Shown here: piece by piece, positions 20,799-32,700 of the stretch
How positions within the stretch are numbered: position 1 is the stretch's first letter
How the letters are laid out: the number at the start of each line of letters is the position of its first letter
Assembly (NCBI GenBank): GCA_010909725.1
Contig: JAACMV010000014.1
Span: forward strand, 496,001-560,000
DNA length: 64,000 nt
Reading direction: 5' to 3'
Origin: Picochlorum sp. 'celeri'
Taxonomy: Eukaryota; Chlorophyta; Trebouxiophyceae
Position numbers and translations under genes: made by a program
The notes under the pieces: model-generated
Seen by the model: only the letters and a program-made list of their open reading frames with translations
Told to the model about the DNA's origin: nothing
The model's database searches: none

Positions 20799-21989
20799 AT
20801 GGACACAGCATTATTGCTTGCTTCCAGAAATGTTGGTGAGATGCATAGAGTTAGTGCCTTGATTAGTGAAGGGGCTAATGTGAATGCTGTTGATCCTGAT
20901 GGATGGACTCCATTGATGCTTGCTTGTAGATTTGGCGATGCTGAAACAGCCCGTGTCTTGATTAGAGCAGGGTCTGATGTGAATGCTACACGTGATACTA
21001 CTGGAGAGACTGTATTGATGCTTGCTTCCGGATCACGTGGAGGTGCTGAGAGTGTCCGCGCCTTAATACGAGCAGATGCTCACGTGCATGTCGAAAGTCA
21101 CCACGGACAGACTGCATTGATGTTTGCTTCTGGATGTAGAGGAGGTGAGGAGAGTGTCAGAGCCTTGATTAGAGAAGGGGCTGATATACATGCTACTGAT
21201 AACAATGGATGGAATGCTTTGATGTTTGCTTGTAGATATGGTGGTGATGAAAGAGCACACAGATTGATCATGGCTGGGGCTGATGTTAATGCTGTGAGTA
21301 CTCATGGTCAGACTGCATTGATGATTGCGTCTGGATCTCATGGAGGTGTTCAGAGAGTCCGTGCCTTGATCAATGCTGGTGCTGATGTCAATGCCACAAG
21401 TCACCATGGGCAGACTGCATTGATGTTTGCGTCAGGATATGGTGGTGAGATTGAACGAGTCCGTGGATTGATTAGAGATGGGGCTAGTAGTATGGATGAT
21501 TTTCATCATGGCAATACTGCATGGATGCATGCTTCTGGAAATGGTGATTCAGAAAGTGTCGTTGAATTGATTGAAGCCGGTGCTGCTGTGAATGCTAGTC
21601 ATAATGATGGATCTACTGCATTGATGTATGCATGTCGATATGGTGGTGTTGAGAAAATCCGTGTATTGATTTACTATGGTGCTGATGTGAATGCTCGGCA
21701 TAATGATGGTTCTACTGCATTGATGTATGCATGTCGATATGGTGATCTTGAGAAAGTCCGTGCATTGATTGAAGCCGGTGCTGCTGTGAATGCTAGTCAT
21801 AATGATGGATCTACTGCATTGATGTATGCATCTCGATATGGTGATGTTGGGAAAGTCCGTGTATTGATTGAAACTCATGCAGATGTGAATGCGGTTGATC
21901 ATGAGGGTCGGACTGCATTGAGCACTGCGCATTCCCTTCAAATTCAGGAAATTTTGGTTCTAGCTGGAGCAACTGGTTCTAGCAGGTGA
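20799..21989 (+). CDS. Ankyrin-repeat protein
   Basis: A 396-aa protein consisting almost entirely of about eleven ankyrin repeats, with the consensus DGxTALMxAxRxGxxxxVRxLIxAGADVNA. There is no other domain, signal peptide or membrane span. I start at the ATG at 20799; a longer frame begins only with TTG. Several repeats are nearly identical at the DNA level. For example, the block from GAAGCCGGTGCTGC to CATTGATGTATGCA occurs at about 21573 and again at about 21771, which indicates recent internal duplication or gene conversion. Such proteins act as binding scaffolds, and the partner is unknown. Confidence 0.9.
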   Translation: MDTALLLASRNVGEMHRVSALISEGANVNAVDPDGWTPLMLACRFGDAETARVLIRAGSDVNATRDTTGETVLMLASGSRGGAESVRALIRADAHVHVESHHGQTALMFASGCRGGEESVRALIREGADIHATDNNGWNALMFACRYGGDERAHRLIMAGADVNAVSTHGQTALMIASGSHGGVQRVRALINAGADVNATSHHGQTALMFASGYGGEIERVRGLIRDGASSMDDFHHGNTAWMHASGNGDSESVVELIEAGAAVNASHNDGSTALMYACRYGGVEKIRVLIYYGADVNARHNDGSTALMYACRYGDLEKVRALIEAGAAVNASHNDGSTALMYASRYGDVGKVRVLIETHADVNAVDHEGRTALSTAHSLQIQEILVLAGATGSSR

Positions 21990-22313
21990 TCAACAGTAGT
22001 TTTGTGTTTGAGGACACTACCTGACACAATAATCATGCATGCCAACATATAGATAGATAGATTACTGAGGAATTATAAACAGCCTGTGACTGCAAGTTTT
22101 CAAAGAGCACCTCTCTCTGTGTTTTTTCTTTGGTTGATGAGGTACATCTTGCATGCAAGATGACAAAGACAAACGTACGAGTACGTCGGTCGACCGGTCC
22201 CCAGAGTCGGACCTCCCAACTCCAGCATTTGATTCTATTCCATCAATACTTGAATTCCAATGCACATTGCTACTGCTCCAATACAGAATCAACCACTGGA
22301 ATAGTTTTCCATC
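21990..22313. other. Intergenic spacer, ankyrin gene / uncharacterised gene
   Basis: 324 bp. It contains the 10-bp palindrome CGGTCGACCG near 22190. No coding or RNA feature was recognised. Confidence 0.35.
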
Positions 22314-24012
22314 ATGGTGACGACACGACGGGGTGGCGATGCCACAAAGGCAACACATGCCTCTCCTGACAATGTGCTAGAATTTCTATCACAGATATCC
22401 CAAGCCCTTCAAAATAGAGGATTATCTTCCGATTGGAAGGTATGTGGTATATACACAATGCATTTCGCATATGCGAGACGTCGGGTTCTTCCAACCTTCA
22501 ATGCATGGCCAACTCTTGCTTTTTTTTTGTTCCTTCTTCATTCGTGACGATATACGTTGCAAGACTCGTCTAGTAGTAGTACATAGCAATAATAATCATT
22601 CTCATACATTTTGATTGCAGTATGATCAAGTAGAGAGTTCGTTACAGAGGGCAGTAGAGTTATTGCCTGAGGACTCTTCTGTGAGGGCTGCTATTCTCGA
22701 GGACGGTGGGTTGGAGACGTACTCGACTGCGCTGCTGGAACTTCTTGTTCAAGAAGACAATGGGAAGGAGACGACGACGAAAAAGAAGAAGAAGAAGACG
22801 GATAGCGGTACAACTATAGGAAGGAAGAAGAATACGAAGAAGAAGGATCTGAGCACTTCTTCTCTTGTTCTGGATTCGCATGTACTGGAAGCTTTGGATG
22901 CAAGAGATGTCGAGATGCTTGCCAAGGCTGTTATATCTCGATTTCCGAGTGTAGACAAAGGTATAGAGTCGCTGACGTCATGCTTGGTGGAGAGGCAAGC
23001 GAAGGATGGTGTAGTCGAGTATGGGCAAATCTGTTTGGACATTGCCTCGGCCGTTGCTGGGCTTTGTTCTCGAGTGGAAGATCGAGTTGCTTCATACAAA
23101 GTGTTTGCAGAATATATGAAGAATGCCGATGATGGTGTTGATACTAGATTGTTGCAGTCTGCTGTTGGGCGAATTCATGCAAGTTGTTGTTCATGCACCC
23201 GAGACAGCCAGGAAGATGGTGCTGTATGGACAGCATGGGGCAGTACGAGAGAGCAAGAAAATACCCTCATCAGTGCAGGGCAAGCGTCCTATGGTATTCT
23301 TCGGTTACTGGTTCAAGCAAAGCTTTCCTCCTCTGTTGGAACAGGTGATGTCACTGAGCAGATGATCAAGGAAATAGCAGCCTATGCCGGATATATGATC
23401 CGTCTCATGGCACCGTATGCATCAATAGGTCTCATGGTACATCATCATGGAGGCAGAAATGTAGACACGGGCTTGGAAGATTTGATCCTGTTCATGGCAT
23501 GCAGTGCGCAGGATGAAATATCTCACATGGACAGGGAGCATTTGAAAGCTGCATGCTATATATTATATATGAATGCTGGACGTCGGGCAATGCAGATTGC
23601 AGATAGTCATGGTTTTTGTTCTTTGAATGCGTCACTTGATGCCTCTGTATCGTCAACCATGCCTCCCCTCAGTGTGACAGAGTGGCTCCAATCACAACCT
23701 CGCAGTGCTATGATGCATATGCTGATAGAACAGAGTGAATCTGGGTTGCCATGTATCAGTAATGCCTTGATACATTCTATTAAAGACAAGGAATTGCATT
23801 CATTGGCATCCATGGCATATGCTGAGATTGCTGGCAAGGATACTGTGGTGGCAGATGAGGAGCCTTCAGCCGCAGATGAATTGCTCTTCTTTGAGAGTAC
23901 TGAGGGAGACTTGAACATACTTCCACAGCAACAATGGCTTGATGACGATGATGATGAAGAAGAAGAGGAAGAAGAAGAAGAGGAAGACGACATTGTCATT
24001 GAACTGCCCTGA
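22314..24012 (+). CDS. Uncharacterised helical protein with acidic C-terminal tail
   Basis: Exon 1 (22314-22439, 42 codons from ATG) and exon 2 (22621-24012) join in phase 0 across a 181-bp intron, giving about 505 aa. I do not recognise the family. Visible features: an early Lys cluster (KKKKKK, then RKKNTKKKD near residue 100-115) resembling a nuclear localisation signal; predicted alpha-helical composition through the middle without transmembrane runs; and an extreme acidic tail (DDDDDEEEE and longer) ending IVIELP. The composition suits a nuclear or nucleolar scaffold, but that is inference only. The splice junction is supported by GTATGT at the donor and TTGATTGCAG at the acceptor. Confidence 0.7.
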
Positions 24013-24240
24013 TTGCGGATTCCTACATCCGGTATTTATATTTATTTATAAAATAATAGAGAGATATTTATGTATGGATCAAAAAGAGCGTGTTGGTGAA
24101 TAAGAAAGAAAAGGACAACACCATTTGATTCAAAACATTTCTACTTTGAGTGTCACACGGTTCTCTGTCTGTCTTTGGTGCACTCGATTGGTCCAGGAAT
24201 ACCTTTTCTTAAACGTAGTAATTAAATACGTATAGTTAAC

Positions 24241-26347
24241 ATGGCGATGAATCCCCCAAAACCTCGGAAGAGAATTGTACCGCAACTTCTCTCATCTCCC
24301 ACAGGGACAAGTAAGCATAAAATCGATGCGCTGAGCGGTCCATTGCAGGTTGATAATTTAAAAGAACAGTATGCGCAAGCCAAGGAGCTTCTGGGTCCTG
24401 GGAGGAAGATTTATGTGAATTTGGCTCCCTATCAGACAGAACATAAACAGGTATCTTGGAAAAGGGTAGGTTGCTGCGGTGTGGCTCATACATGGTTTTT
24501 TGTAATTCATAGTGGTAGTACTGGTATCTTGCAGTTGCTTCGGGAGGAAGGATGTACTGATACTCCTGGGAAGGAGACGAAAGGGACTCTAGAGATGTAC
24601 TTGGATGCTATTACCAAGCCAATGACGCTGGTATGTTGTTGCTCTGTCATGTTGGCTTTAGGTTTTTGTTGTTTTGAGATGGAATCGTATGGTGTATATA
24701 TAAAATATTTGAAACACGTTTGCAGGGGACGGATGATTCGGATTCTGATGTGAATGACAAGGTTGGTGGAGAAGAGGATGGTGCAGAGGGGAGCGCATCT
24801 GGGAGTGAGGAGCAGGAGGAGGAGGGAGATGGTGAGAAGGGAGGCAATGAAGAAGCTATTGATGGGACTGGGGCTGACACGAATAATGAAGAGGAGGGCG
24901 TTGCGGCTCCTAGAAGGAGGAAGAAATGGAAGAATTCGTATGATTATATGGATGACTTTATTGATGACAGTGAGTTTATCCAGGTTGTCGAGTTTGCGGA
25001 TAATAGGAAAGCTAAACATAAGGGTTTTGTGATCTATCGTGGTAAAATTGAACGAGATGAAGCGGATGCGGATTCTGGGTATGAATATGATGAGGAAACT
25101 GGTCAACGAAAGGTGTGTTGTTGTGGTATACTTGTTGTGTAGTGTGCAGGGCATGTGTCGCTGATATAACAAATCACCGATTTTTATTTTTTTTGCAGAG
25201 AAAACGACAGAGGAGGACAGCACCAGATGGTGAGAAGAAGAAAAAGGAAGATGCGACTCCAAAGAGAAAGTCGGTGCCATATGTCATGTCGGATGAGATG
25301 AAGGCTGCACTAGAGACACTGAGGAAAATGGTGAAGGAGCACGTTGACGCTAACGCTGGTGCTCAAGAAGAAGAAGACGGTGGAAGCGCAAAGAAGAGAA
25401 AAATACTTCCTGTGTCGATCAGAGAGGAGTTGATCAGAAATGAGAATGTATTCAAACAGGAGACAACAAAGGGTGGGTTTTCCGCAACAAACAGGATCCT
25501 TGATGAATTACACGGAATGTTAAATCAATTTGCAAAGAGAGAGAATCTTAGATTATATGTGAGTGGTAAGGTTGGAGGAAAATCCAAGGAAGACGTGATT
25601 TTCAACACGTCGAAACTCAAGGCAATTGTGGCCTCTCTTGACCCTGTTGAACGTGGTGGGGAGGAACAAGAGGCATCCGGGTCTGAGGATCAGACAAGTT
25701 TGTACCTCAAAAATATGCCACTAGAGCTGCAAAAGAAAGTTTCCAAGCAGATCAGAGCTGGTCTCCGGGGAGAACAAATCGACACGGAAAAGGGACAAGC
25801 AGTCCTGCAGGAAGTGTTTGATTGTTTCCCAAGTGGGACCATCAACCTTGACGCACTTCGACAATTGGCCGAATCCCCAGAGTCACTCGAACAAAAGTCT
25901 GCGGCTGAAAAGGATGTGGATGATGGTAAGACGAAAGAAGAATTGAACAAGGGAATCAACAATGTGGAAGCAATGGGTGATGACATTGCTTCTCTTGATT
26001 TTGAAGGCGCTGTCCAAAAAGCAATGGAGCATGGGGCACCCGAGGCTGAGATGCGTGCATGTTTGGACGGCGTCAAAGATGATGAATTCCTTTTTCCTCT
26101 CTTCAAAATGCTGGCTGTGGCGGGTCCTTGTGGGTTGAAGATTAAATATGCAGCAATACATGGTCAAAAGACTGGTCTCTATCGAAGGACAATCGTAGTC
26201 AGGTCTGTGACATCCGCCATCACCAGGCGCATCAAGGAGAATGATGACATTGTCCTCCTCAAGGATTCCAAAGGCTTTTACGCCCTCAAATATATGCCTG
26301 GTGTGGTGCCAGCACCACCTAAAAGTACAAAGAATCTGGAAACTTAA
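24241..26347 (+). CDS. Ubinuclein / Hpc2 family histone chaperone subunit
   Basis: Four exons (24241-24450, 24535-24630, 24726-25112, 25199-26347), all phase 0, give about 613 aa; introns are 84, 95 and 86 bp. The diagnostic Hpc2-related domain lies at about residues 170-215: YDYMDDFIDDSEFIQVVE, then KGFVIYRGKIE. In animals and plants this domain lets ubinuclein bind HIRA for replication-independent H3.3 deposition. Before it, an acidic region runs through exon 3. After it, Lys/Arg clusters (RKRQRRT, PKRKS, KKRK) are likely nuclear localisation signals. The rest is helical and resembles the ubinuclein middle domain in position only. The stop codon overlaps that of the convergent hydrolase gene by shared bases (TTAA). 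Confidence 0.82.
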
Positions 26348-27594
26348 ATAATATTTTTAAATTGAAATTTCGTCTTTAGATTCCCAGCATTCTCTGTAAT
26401 CTGCTTTTCTACCGTTCCTATAAAATCATGATCAAGTAACATCCTACTGCCTGACATGGCTACCAAGCTTCCAGAGGATGGACTCTTTACAATTCTCTGT
26501 CGAGCCATGTCAGAATGCCGTACCATGACAGATTCTGCCCATGCCACCATGATGGAGCGAGTAACATCCTCGACCTGCGAATCTGCAATCGATCGACCTG
26601 CTTGACACACCAACCCCATTGCCGTGGCAGATCTATTGTCTATAAACTGCAAATGCCCTGCATCTTCCACAATCGTCTGCCATGCTGGCCCTCTAGCTGA
26701 TCTATAATACAGATCAAAGCTACTCTCAGATGGAGCACAATCTCCCCCATTGCCGCCACCAATAATACACACAGGAATGTTTCTACGATCATGCGATAGC
26801 GCGTCTGTTGCTGACGGAAAGTCATTGCTCAAGGGTGTATACACAGTCACATCGACTGGATCAATCAGACATAGAGACTTGACGCGTTCATCTCGCACGG
26901 CCGCCAGCGTTGAAATCTTGGCCCCTCTTGAATGCCCAATCAACATGACATTATCCGTATCACAAACCATGCCCATCGGCTTGCTGGTCTTGCACCAAAG
27001 AATCAACTCTTCAAGCAAATCAACACATGCAAGATCTGTCGAAGGGTCTAATGCCTGCTGAACAGAGTCATACGCCACCACTGCATACCCCCAAGATGCC
27101 AGTCGCTCTGCATAACTTGTATACTGATCTGCCGAGATTAAAAACCCGGGAGTAATGATTGCTAATGGAAATGGCCTCTGCACTTGAATAGCCTGTGAGC
27201 CCTGCTGTGGAACCCAAGCACTAATCCTAATCCGACACCTATCCGCCGACGTATTGCATGTTGTGCATGTATGCTCTAAACGAGGCAGTTTCACCGCTTT
27301 CAATGGCCCCTGCTCTCCATAATTCGGTACCTCATACTCCTCAGGACCTGCTCCCCTGCTCGTCGAAGGGCTGTTTGTATCCAACTCCTGCGCACGCGCA
27401 TCACTCTTTTGCCCTTCTCCATGCAATGTACTTGATATTAATGATACAGAGAAGAGAAAATCCCGTCGCGAGGCACTATGAGGCCCCGTTCCTCTCGTCG
27501 CAGCAGTGGATATTCCATGGGTCACATGTCGACGATTTGAAGGAATCCGATACGCAGGGATTTCCGATGATATGATTCCGTTACAGCAATACAT
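26344..27594 (-). CDS. Chlorophyllase-like alpha/beta hydrolase
   Basis: A 416-aa protein with a nucleophile elbow GHSRGAK near residue 218, the form GHSRG typical of chlorophyllases. An acid segment CLIDPVD follows near 245 and a His in EDAGHLQFID near 320. The oxyanion region FPLAIITPGFLI is also as expected. The N-terminus is basic and Ser/Thr-rich and contains SRRDFLFSVSLISS near residue 43, a twin-arginine-like signal. Plastid import, possibly followed by Tat transport to the lumen, is therefore plausible. Chlorophyllases remove phytol from chlorophyll, but related plastid esterases with other substrates exist, so the reaction is inferred. The gene tail overlaps the ubinuclein stop. Confidence 0.7.
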   Translation of the reverse strand: MYCCNGIISSEIPAYRIPSNRRHVTHGISTAATRGTGPHSASRRDFLFSVSLISSTLHGEGQKSDARAQELDTNSPSTSRGAGPEEYEVPNYGEQGPLKAVKLPRLEHTCTTCNTSADRCRIRISAWVPQQGSQAIQVQRPFPLAIITPGFLISADQYTSYAERLASWGYAVVAYDSVQQALDPSTDLACVDLLEELILWCKTSKPMGMVCDTDNVMLIGHSRGAKISTLAAVRDERVKSLCLIDPVDVTVYTPLSNDFPSATDALSHDRRNIPVCIIGGGNGGDCAPSESSFDLYYRSARGPAWQTIVEDAGHLQFIDNRSATAMGLVCQAGRSIADSQVEDVTRSIMVAWAESVMVRHSDMARQRIVKSPSSGSLVAMSGSRMLLDHDFIGTVEKQITENAGNLKTKFQFKNII

Positions 27595-27602
27595 GTATAT
27601 TA

Positions 27603-29366
27603 TTATTTTTTATGTTCTTGCTCCCGTTCAGGGTCGTGCTGATATTCGGGAACAGATTCGACCACCTCGTCCATCTCCACCTGAAATCCAACCAAGGCTC
27701 TATTGGTCTTGCCACCAACAACCACACTGCTGCCCGACTGCATTCCCCACACTTGTGAATGTGACAGATAACTCAGCACTGTTGTGATACAAATGCCTCC
27801 AAAACCAGCGTACACCAGTGGAATACCTGGATCAGATTTCAGTTCCATACCGCTTGAGGCAACAATATTCTGAATCACAACATCCACCCCATCCACGGTG
27901 ATTGGTTTTTTCGACGTTGGTCTCCTCACGCCAACAAACTTTCCTGAACTATCGTATACGACAACAGACTCGAGATCCTTTGCCAAGAAGGATATCCCTT
28001 TTGGGGTAGAATCTGCTGTTGGAGCAGCTTCCAAGGGGAGGAATGATCCATACAGTTTACCATCCGACCCTCCAACTCCTTTCAACGGCGCCATTGGTAA
28101 CAATATATTTCCTTCTTTCGATGACCCAGGAAGACTGATGGACAATGCAGACATGGACCAATCTGTCTGATATGCAGTTATTCCACCAAACCGAAGGGGC
28201 TGATTGACAGATATTGTCTTTGACATGAGGGTCCGCCCGGCCTCATCTTCGACTGATACATCCGTAAAGAATTGCTGCACACTTCCATCAGGCCTATAAC
28301 TGATACGAAAATCATCCACCTTGAGCAGAGAGGAACTCCCCTTTGGAGGTATTGCAACAAGTGTGGATGGCTGCAAGAGCGACGAAAAAGGAGTCGATTC
28401 TCCTTCAGTAATCATTGCTGTTCCAGAAAATCCACTTACAATTCCAAGCACAATCCCAACCATGGTAAGAATCATGCTTGCATGCACCCCAATAGGTGCC
28501 AGCTTTCCCCCTAGCCCTTTGAACGCATACAATGCCCCATCCTTGATAAATATCTGATAATTCTTCTTCATCAACAATGTCGCAACATCAGACAATCGAG
28601 CATCTTGTATTCTTCGGGCGACAGGGAGATTCTGGTACCCACTCTCAGACGCTTTAAATCTCCATCGCTGTGCCACCTTGACCATGGGCAACTGTGTGGT
28701 CGCAGTACATGCCATGAGAGATCCCCCAAGCAATGCTAAAAGTCCTAAAAAGTAATTTGCTGAATAAATATGATCAAGTTGAAGGGCAAATATAATCTTG
28801 TACGTCAAAAACCCCAACACCTTGTTCCCTTGCTCAGGAAACTGCTGCACATAAAACTCTGCTGGCTTGTTCTGCTCAATCACAGTCCCGACAGCAGATA
28901 GCGCCGAAATAGACGCTAATTCCGCAATCGCTAACCGCAAGTTTGCCAACGGCTTCAACACCCGTTTCATTCCTGCAGACAAGGGTGTATTTGACACCCT
29001 TGTCCCAACTGTGTTTTGGCCCATGTTGTATCCATTGGAACGCACACTGTCATCCATCTGTGATGCTGCTGCTGTTGCTGTATTATCATCACTAAGACTC
29101 GGAGCATCCTTATACCCATCACGCCTCGCCGTGTCCTGTCTTGTCTGACTCTTCCCCTTTTTCTTCTGACTTCTTGAAGAAGAAGAAGAAGAAGAAGAAG
29201 AAGAAGAAGAAGGAGAGGAATTGGCTCGACAACATATACGCCTGCATTGTCCTACTCCTCCCAATCGCATCCCATGAGATTGTCTCGTAGATGTGACATA
29301 CGACGACACTGTCGTCCCAGTCATACCACGAGACACGTGCTGCATGTCCAAAACCATGCCAACCAT
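27603..29366 (-). CDS. CCS1: Ccs1 / ResB, plastid c-type cytochrome synthesis protein
   Basis: A 587-aa nucleus-encoded ResB protein of system II cytochrome c assembly, which with CcsA delivers haem and reduces the apocytochrome in the thylakoid lumen. The N-terminus is a transit-peptide-like stretch with a run of Ser encoded by a (GAA)n tract on the plus strand at about 29176-29212. ResB landmarks: LRLAIAELASISALSAVGTVIEQ at the first span, a second span FLGLLALLGGSLMACT, a third GVHASMILTMVGIVLG, a lumenal domain with FRISYRPDGSVQQFFTDVSV and INQPLRFGG-type motif (VNQPLRFGGITAYQTDW), and a final C-terminal span VYAGFGGICITTVLSYLSHSQVW. A nuclear location fits green algae and plants; red-type plastids usually keep this gene. 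Confidence 0.93.
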   Translation of the reverse strand: MVGMVLDMQHVSRGMTGTTVSSYVTSTRQSHGMRLGGVGQCRRICCRANSSPSSSSSSSSSSSSRSQKKKGKSQTRQDTARRDGYKDAPSLSDDNTATAAASQMDDSVRSNGYNMGQNTVGTRVSNTPLSAGMKRVLKPLANLRLAIAELASISALSAVGTVIEQNKPAEFYVQQFPEQGNKVLGFLTYKIIFALQLDHIYSANYFLGLLALLGGSLMACTATTQLPMVKVAQRWRFKASESGYQNLPVARRIQDARLSDVATLLMKKNYQIFIKDGALYAFKGLGGKLAPIGVHASMILTMVGIVLGIVSGFSGTAMITEGESTPFSSLLQPSTLVAIPPKGSSSLLKVDDFRISYRPDGSVQQFFTDVSVEDEAGRTLMSKTISVNQPLRFGGITAYQTDWSMSALSISLPGSSKEGNILLPMAPLKGVGGSDGKLYGSFLPLEAAPTADSTPKGISFLAKDLESVVVYDSSGKFVGVRRPTSKKPITVDGVDVVIQNIVASSGMELKSDPGIPLVYAGFGGICITTVLSYLSHSQVWGMQSGSSVVVGGKTNRALVGFQVEMDEVVESVPEYQHDPEREQEHKK

Positions 29367-29731
29367 GTTGTTGTTGATAACGTTTCTTCAATCAATACGA
29401 CTTAGGCATTCATTGGTAGTAGTACAATAGTTTCTTTTGTAATCCTTCTCCTGCTTGTATCGTCCTTGCCATCATCATATCTCCTCACATTGTGGGTACA
29501 AGAGGAGAGCCTCAGGCTATCTTTCACAGTACCATACTCCGTGGTACTGCGATTTCCCATGTCCCTGTCGATGGAGGTTGACGGTTGGTTGGTCCCACAG
29601 AGATGCATGGCATGGATTCAGTCTACATGGTTGCGATATACAGCATTAAAAATATAATAGTATTATTCGACAGATTTTGATTGATCTGTTGTCTCTATTA
29701 CAGATCCATTCGTCGTGGGAACGCAACGACC
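29367..29731. promoter_or_regulatory. Divergent intergenic region CCS1 / kinesin-14
   Basis: 365 bp. It contains the inverted repeat CAGTACCA-7-TGGTACTG at 29527-29549. A TTACAG at about 29698-29703 just before the kinesin ATG could be the 3' splice site of a 5'-UTR intron. Confidence 0.4.
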
Positions 29732-32700
29732 ATGGCCGACCCGAGGTCAGGTTCTGAACGCCGTGTGCTTCGTTCAGAGTCAAATTCAGAATCTCTGAAA
29801 GAAAGACTGAAAAATATGCAGATGAATAAGGTCCACGGGGGGGATGGCCGTGCTGGGAAGGAGAATGCAACGTATGGCATTGATCGATCGAGAGTGCGGT
29901 TAGAAGAGCAGATGGAAGTTCTCCAAGGGCGATTACAGACTATTCGGGAGACTCCGACGCTTCAGAGGAAGACGGTGGGAAGGGTGCAGCAGGATGATGG
30001 GTTTGGTGGATTGGCTGCCAAGTTGGAGTCTCTGAGGCAGCGGGAAAAGCCTAGTAGTAGCGTCACGAATGATGATGGCAAGGCGTTTGATAGTCAGGGG
30101 TTGAGCCGATCTGCACAGCAATTGTTTGGGGATGCAGAGTTTGTGGGGTTGTGTGAGAAGGGGTTGAAGGCGCAGTTGACAAGGACGAGGGATGGGGCGA
30201 CACAGGAGATGCGTATGAGAGAGCTTGCGGAGATTGTGAAAACGATGAGGAAGGCGTTGAAGGAGATGCAGCAGCGGACGCAAATTTTTGTGGAGTTGTC
30301 TGTCAAGTATGAGAGGGATGCCAGTAGCCAGGTGGAGCGGGTCAAGTTGTCTGCGGATTCAGCAGCAATGGCTGCATCAGCGGAGATTGCAAATCTGAGA
30401 AGGGATGCTGCGACGGAGGCTGCGAATCATAAAGCTGCTTTTGCGCAGTGGCAAGGAGAAATGGATTTGCAAAAGTCTGAGATGGCGGGGTTGAAGAGGG
30501 AGATTGAGCGTCTGCAGCAAGAGTATGATTCTCTGCAGCAGGAGTTTGGGAGTCTGAAGAGCGACAAGGGTGGGGTGGAGACTGAGCTTCATGAGTTGAA
30601 GCGTGCTATTTCAGATAGAGAGAAGGAGCTTCAGGCTGGGAAGAATGCTGCAACACAGACAGTGTATCAGGTGAAGGAGGACTTTGAGAGACAAAAGGCA
30701 GAACTGATGGATGCGTTGCAGCAAGCGCGTGAACACGTTTCAATAGCAGAAGAAGCAAAGAGGCAGTTGAGTGCTGAATTGAAATCTGCAAAGGAGCATG
30801 GGGAGAGCATGAGTGCAGAGGTGAAGAAGACTCTGTCTGAACTTGAGAGCACAACAGCAGAATTGGAAACAACAAAGCAACGTCTTGCTGACGTACAGGG
30901 GCAGTATGAAAAGATCATGTCGGATTTGAACAGTAGCAAAAATGATTATAGCAGCACGAATAAAAAACTGGGAGAGTGGCAACAAAAGGCTGCTGATCTC
31001 CTGCGGGAATTAGAAAAGGAGCGGGAGGCTTCAGCCAAGTTGAGGCAGTCTGCTGAGAAATATGCTGATACTGCTGCCACACAGGAAGAGACTTTGAAGG
31101 AAGCAAAGGCAAAGTATGAGGACGAAATCGCGGAGATGAAGCAACGTGTCAATGAGCTTGAAAAGGAGCGAGATGTGCTGAAAGAGGCCATGGAGGCTGG
31201 TGCTACACAGCATGAAGAGGCGAAACAAGCCATGGAAACGTTGACCTCTGAGCTTGACGAGACTCGCGGGGAGCTGAAAGATGCAAAAGAGGCCCTTGAA
31301 AAGCTTCAAGAGGAGGGATCATCTGCATTGAAGGCTGTGGAAAAGGCGAATGAGCGGGCAGATACTGCAGAAGCCAAGTTGACAGAGGTGGAAAAGGAAG
31401 CCTCAGAAAAAGCGTCAAAGCTCGCTCAACTGGAAGGAGAATTGGAGGCTCTTCAAGAGTGCACGTATGGTCTGGAAGGAGGAGACCAAAAGGAGTTGCT
31501 GTCTAGAATGGTGTCCAAAATTGCATCCCTGGAAGCTGCCGTCGTTGCAGCGGATGCCAAACGTAGAGAAGCCCATAATCAGCTCGTTGAATTGAAAGGA
31601 AACATTCGCGTCTTCTGTAGGCTCCGACCAAATCCTTCCAGTGTTGCCCAGGTATCCTCTGATGGCACTTCCATCAGGATATACGCAGACTCAAAACCCT
31701 ATGAGTTCAACTATGACAAGGTATTCAAGCCAGAAGCAACTCAGACGGATATATTCAACCAGGTATCGGATTTGGTTCAATCTGCTCTGGATGGCTATAA
31801 TGTGTGCTTGTTCAGTTATGGACAGACTGGTGCTGGAAAGACGCATACTATGCAAGGCAGCAATGTACCAGGGCAAGAAGGTATCATACCAAGGTCTATT
31901 GCAAAGATTTTGAAAACAGTTGCCACCCTGAAAGACCAAGGATGGGAATACACACTTGAGGCATCGTATATTGAAGTCTACAATGAACAACTCAGGGATT
32001 TGTTGGCAGAGGGAAAAGGTGCTGGAAAAATCACAGAGAACAATGCCATTCAGCACTCGCCTAATGGGGGCCCAACAGTTGTGCATGGAGCGACACGATT
32101 GCCCATAACATCAGAATATGATGCTGAGGAGATTGTAGCACGAGCTGCTGCCTCTAGAGCTGTGGAGTCCACTGCCATGAATTCCACCTCCTCTAGATCT
32201 CACTCTGTATTCATGCTTTATATTTCAGGATGCCATGAAGCAACAGAAACATCGCTTCAAGGATCTCTGAATTTGGTAGATTTGGCTGGCAGTGAAAGGC
32301 TCAACAGGAGTCAGGTTGAGGGCCAGAGGGCCAAAGAAGCATGCTCGATCAATAAGAGTCTCAGCTCTCTTGGGGATGTATTTGCTGCACTGTCCTCTAA
32401 GCAAGCGCACATTCCATACAGAAACTCCAAACTAACGCATTTGTTGCAGCCGTGTCTAGGTGGTTCTGGTAAGACACTCATGTTTGTAAACATCAATCCA
32501 GAGGCCGCCTCCGCGCAGGAATCTCTCTGTTCTCTCAGGTTTGCATCAAAAGTTAATCAGTGTGAAACAGCAGCCCGAGGGGGAGCAAAAAGGCACACAT
32601 CTATGCTGGACAGAGGGAGACCATCCATTGCACCAACAGGTAGGGAGTCTGGTGCAGGCACACGCAGACAGTCAATCGCTCCAACAGCTCGAGTAGACTC

